A stretch of 14,359 bases of DNA from CAYVKY01 sp964452115. GTDB taxonomy: Bacteria; Bacteroidota; Ignavibacteria; Tepidaquicellales; Tepidaquicellaceae. The notes below the pieces were generated by a model. The model did not search any database, was not told where the DNA came from, and worked only from the letters and a program-made list of their open reading frames with translations. Location of the stretch: the NCBI GenBank assembly GCA_964452115.1, contig CAYVKY010000052.1:1-14359 (forward strand), written 5' to 3'. The number at the start of each line of letters is the position of its first letter. Position 1 is the stretch's first letter. Shown in pieces: positions 13,290-14,359 of this stretch. The position numbers and the translations under genes are program-made.

Positions 13290-14359
13290 CTAAAGTGTGG
13301 TGAGGACTTCTTCGATTTTAGGCATTGCCCAGTCGATATCGTCTTTTTTGATGATGAGGGGAGGTGCAAAGCGGATGACGTTTTCGTGCGTTTCTTTGCA
13401 GAGGATGCCTCTTTGCATCAGGGCTTCGCAGAATCTTCTTGCGCCGCCGGCTTCGGGCTTGAGTTCAACTCCGATAAAGAGTCCCTTGCCTCTGATTTCT
13501 TTGACGTAATTATTCTTTATTGCACGAAGTTTATCCCTGAAATAGTTTCCCATTTCAAATGAATTCTCAATAAGGTTTTCTTCAACTAATACTTTCAATG
13601 CTTCCCTTGCAATTGCCGCTCCGAGCGGATTGCCGCCGAATGTTGAGCCGTGGTCTCCGGGATTGAATACTCCGAGGACTTCCTTGTCCGAAAGTACCGC
13701 CGATACTGCATAGCAGCCGCCTGACAGGGCTTTTCCGATTGTTACCATATCGGGCTTGATGTCTTCATAGTTGAATGCGAAAAGTTTTCCGCTTCTGCCG
13801 AGTCCCGACTGTATTTCATCTGCAACAAAAAGTACATTGTTCTTTTTGCAAAGTTCAAAAGCCTTCTTCAGATAACCGTCCGGCGGAACTATCACGCCGC
13901 CTTCGCCCTGAATCGGTTCAACGAGGAATGCAACCGTGTCCGGTGTAATTGCTTTTTCAAGGTCTTCATAATCACCGTACTTCACGGTTTTGAATCCGGG
14001 TGTAAACGGTCCGAATCCGTCTTTGTACTGTTCTTCCGTTGAAAAGCCGACGATTGTCACTGTTCTTCCTGCAAAATTATTTGTACAGGTGATGATTTCT
14101 GCTTTACCTTCGGGAACGCCTTTCACTTTGTAACCCCATTTACGTGCGGCTTTTAGTGCGGTCTCTACGGCTTCTGCACCTGAATTCATCGGCAGCACCA
14201 TTTCGTATCCCGTGAGTTCGCATAGTTCCTTGCAGAAAAACGGCAGCTGATCGTTTCTGAATGCACGCGATGTCAGAGTAACTTTATCTGCCTGTTCTTT
14301 TAATACGCTTATAATTCTAGGATGACAATGTCCCTGATTTACTGCGGAATATGCTGCAA
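13290..14359 (-). CDS. rocD: Ornithine aminotransferase, N-terminus outside the window
   Basis: About 355 residues of a class-III PLP aminotransferase that converts ornithine and 2-oxoglutarate to glutamate semialdehyde and glutamate in arginine/proline metabolism. The reading frame is open to the right edge, so roughly the first 45-50 residues are missing; the first visible residues are AAYSAVNQGHCHPRIISVL. Markers in order are NSGAEAVETALKAARKWGY (PLP phosphate-binding region), VEPIQGEGGVIVPPDGYL, VADEIQSGLGRSGK (Asp binding the PLP ring), and IGKALSGGCYAVSAV with the Schiff-base Lys (codon 13731-13733). STFGGNPLGAAIA, RGKGLFIGVEL and a C-terminal RFAPPLIIKKDDIDWA follow. These fit RocD better than acetylornithine or GABA aminotransferase. 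It ends in TAG inside the repeat region and converges on dedA. Confidence 0.93.
   Translation of the reverse strand, partial: AAYSAVNQGHCHPRIISVLKEQADKVTLTSRAFRNDQLPFFCKELCELTGYEMVLPMNSGAEAVETALKAARKWGYKVKGVPEGKAEIITCTNNFAGRTVTIVGFSTEEQYKDGFGPFTPGFKTVKYGDYEDLEKAITPDTVAFLVEPIQGEGGVIVPPDGYLKKAFELCKKNNVLFVADEIQSGLGRSGKLFAFNYEDIKPDMVTIGKALSGGCYAVSAVLSDKEVLGVFNPGDHGSTFGGNPLGAAIAREALKVLVEENLIENSFEMGNYFRDKLRAIKNNYVKEIRGKGLFIGVELKPEAGGARRFCEALMQRGILCKETHENVIRFAPPLIIKKDDIDWAMPKIEEVLTTL

Larger units (their letters stand above)
13046..13291. repeat. Palindrome-rich, MITE-like repeat region between convergent genes
   Basis: This stretch fills the gap between dedA and rocD. Its left end has GTGTAAAAT (13060-13068) within TGTAAA tandem repeats, and its right end has the inverse, ATTTTACAC (13282-13290). 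Inside are the dedA terminator, a perfect 28-bp palindrome and a related imperfect hairpin. The edges overlap both stop codons. No coding capacity is seen. Palindromic elements with a TAGAGAC-type outer arm are known to be dispersed in several bacterial lineages; mobility here is inferred, and the terminator may be ancestral rather than part of the element. Confidence 0.5.

Noticed and set aside
1..14359. tRNA, rRNA or riboswitch
   Set aside because: No CCA-ended cloverleaf, rRNA core sequence or known riboswitch core was recognised in the gaps, all of which are under 250 bp.

Overview
The window is AT-rich bacterial chromosome, densely coded, with short intergenic gaps and mostly weak or absent Shine-Dalgarno sequences. 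The gene content (an exbB-exbD-exbD cluster, TPM/YgcG-type proteins, an outer-membrane beta-barrel ending in Phe, a sigma54-type two-component system) indicates a didermic bacterium. The protein style, especially the ExbB variant, suggests the Bacteroidota/Ignavibacteriota (FCB) group. That placement is inference from sequence style, not a database result.

Layout. Positions 1-5206 are read on the minus strand. From the right, the order is rlmN (radical-SAM RNA methyltransferase), adk (short-LID adenylate kinase), a STAS anti-sigma-antagonist-like protein, exbB, two exbD genes, a strong terminator at 1000-1037, and then two consecutive TPM-domain proteins, the second cut by the window edge. 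A perfect 11-bp inverted repeat lies between the terminator and the first TPM gene.

Positions 5316-13051 are read on the plus strand. A membrane histidine kinase overlaps an NtrC-family sigma54 activator. Downstream comes a 204-bp intergenic region, an outer-membrane beta-barrel gene with its own terminator, a small four-helix membrane protein, a UvrD/PcrA helicase interrupted by one apparent frameshift, and a DedA-family membrane protein. Ornithine aminotransferase (rocD) converges from the right edge on the minus strand.

The most striking feature is a self-contained regulatory circuit at 5316-9608. The kinase/NtrC pair is followed by two dyads of identical architecture (TGCG-N11-CGCA, 69 bp apart), a near-consensus -24/-12 sigma54 promoter (TGGCACGCTATTTGCA), and one secreted beta-barrel gene closed by a hairpin terminator with a GAAA loop. 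The simplest reading is that the NtrC-type regulator binds the two dyads as enhancers and drives the barrel gene from the sigma54 promoter in response to a membrane or envelope signal.

A second point of interest is the 240-bp convergent intergenic region between dedA and rocD. It holds 7-bp tandem repeats, a terminator, a perfect 28-bp palindrome, and a related imperfect hairpin. Its edges match in inverted orientation and overlap both stop codons, so it looks like a palindromic or MITE-like repeat element.
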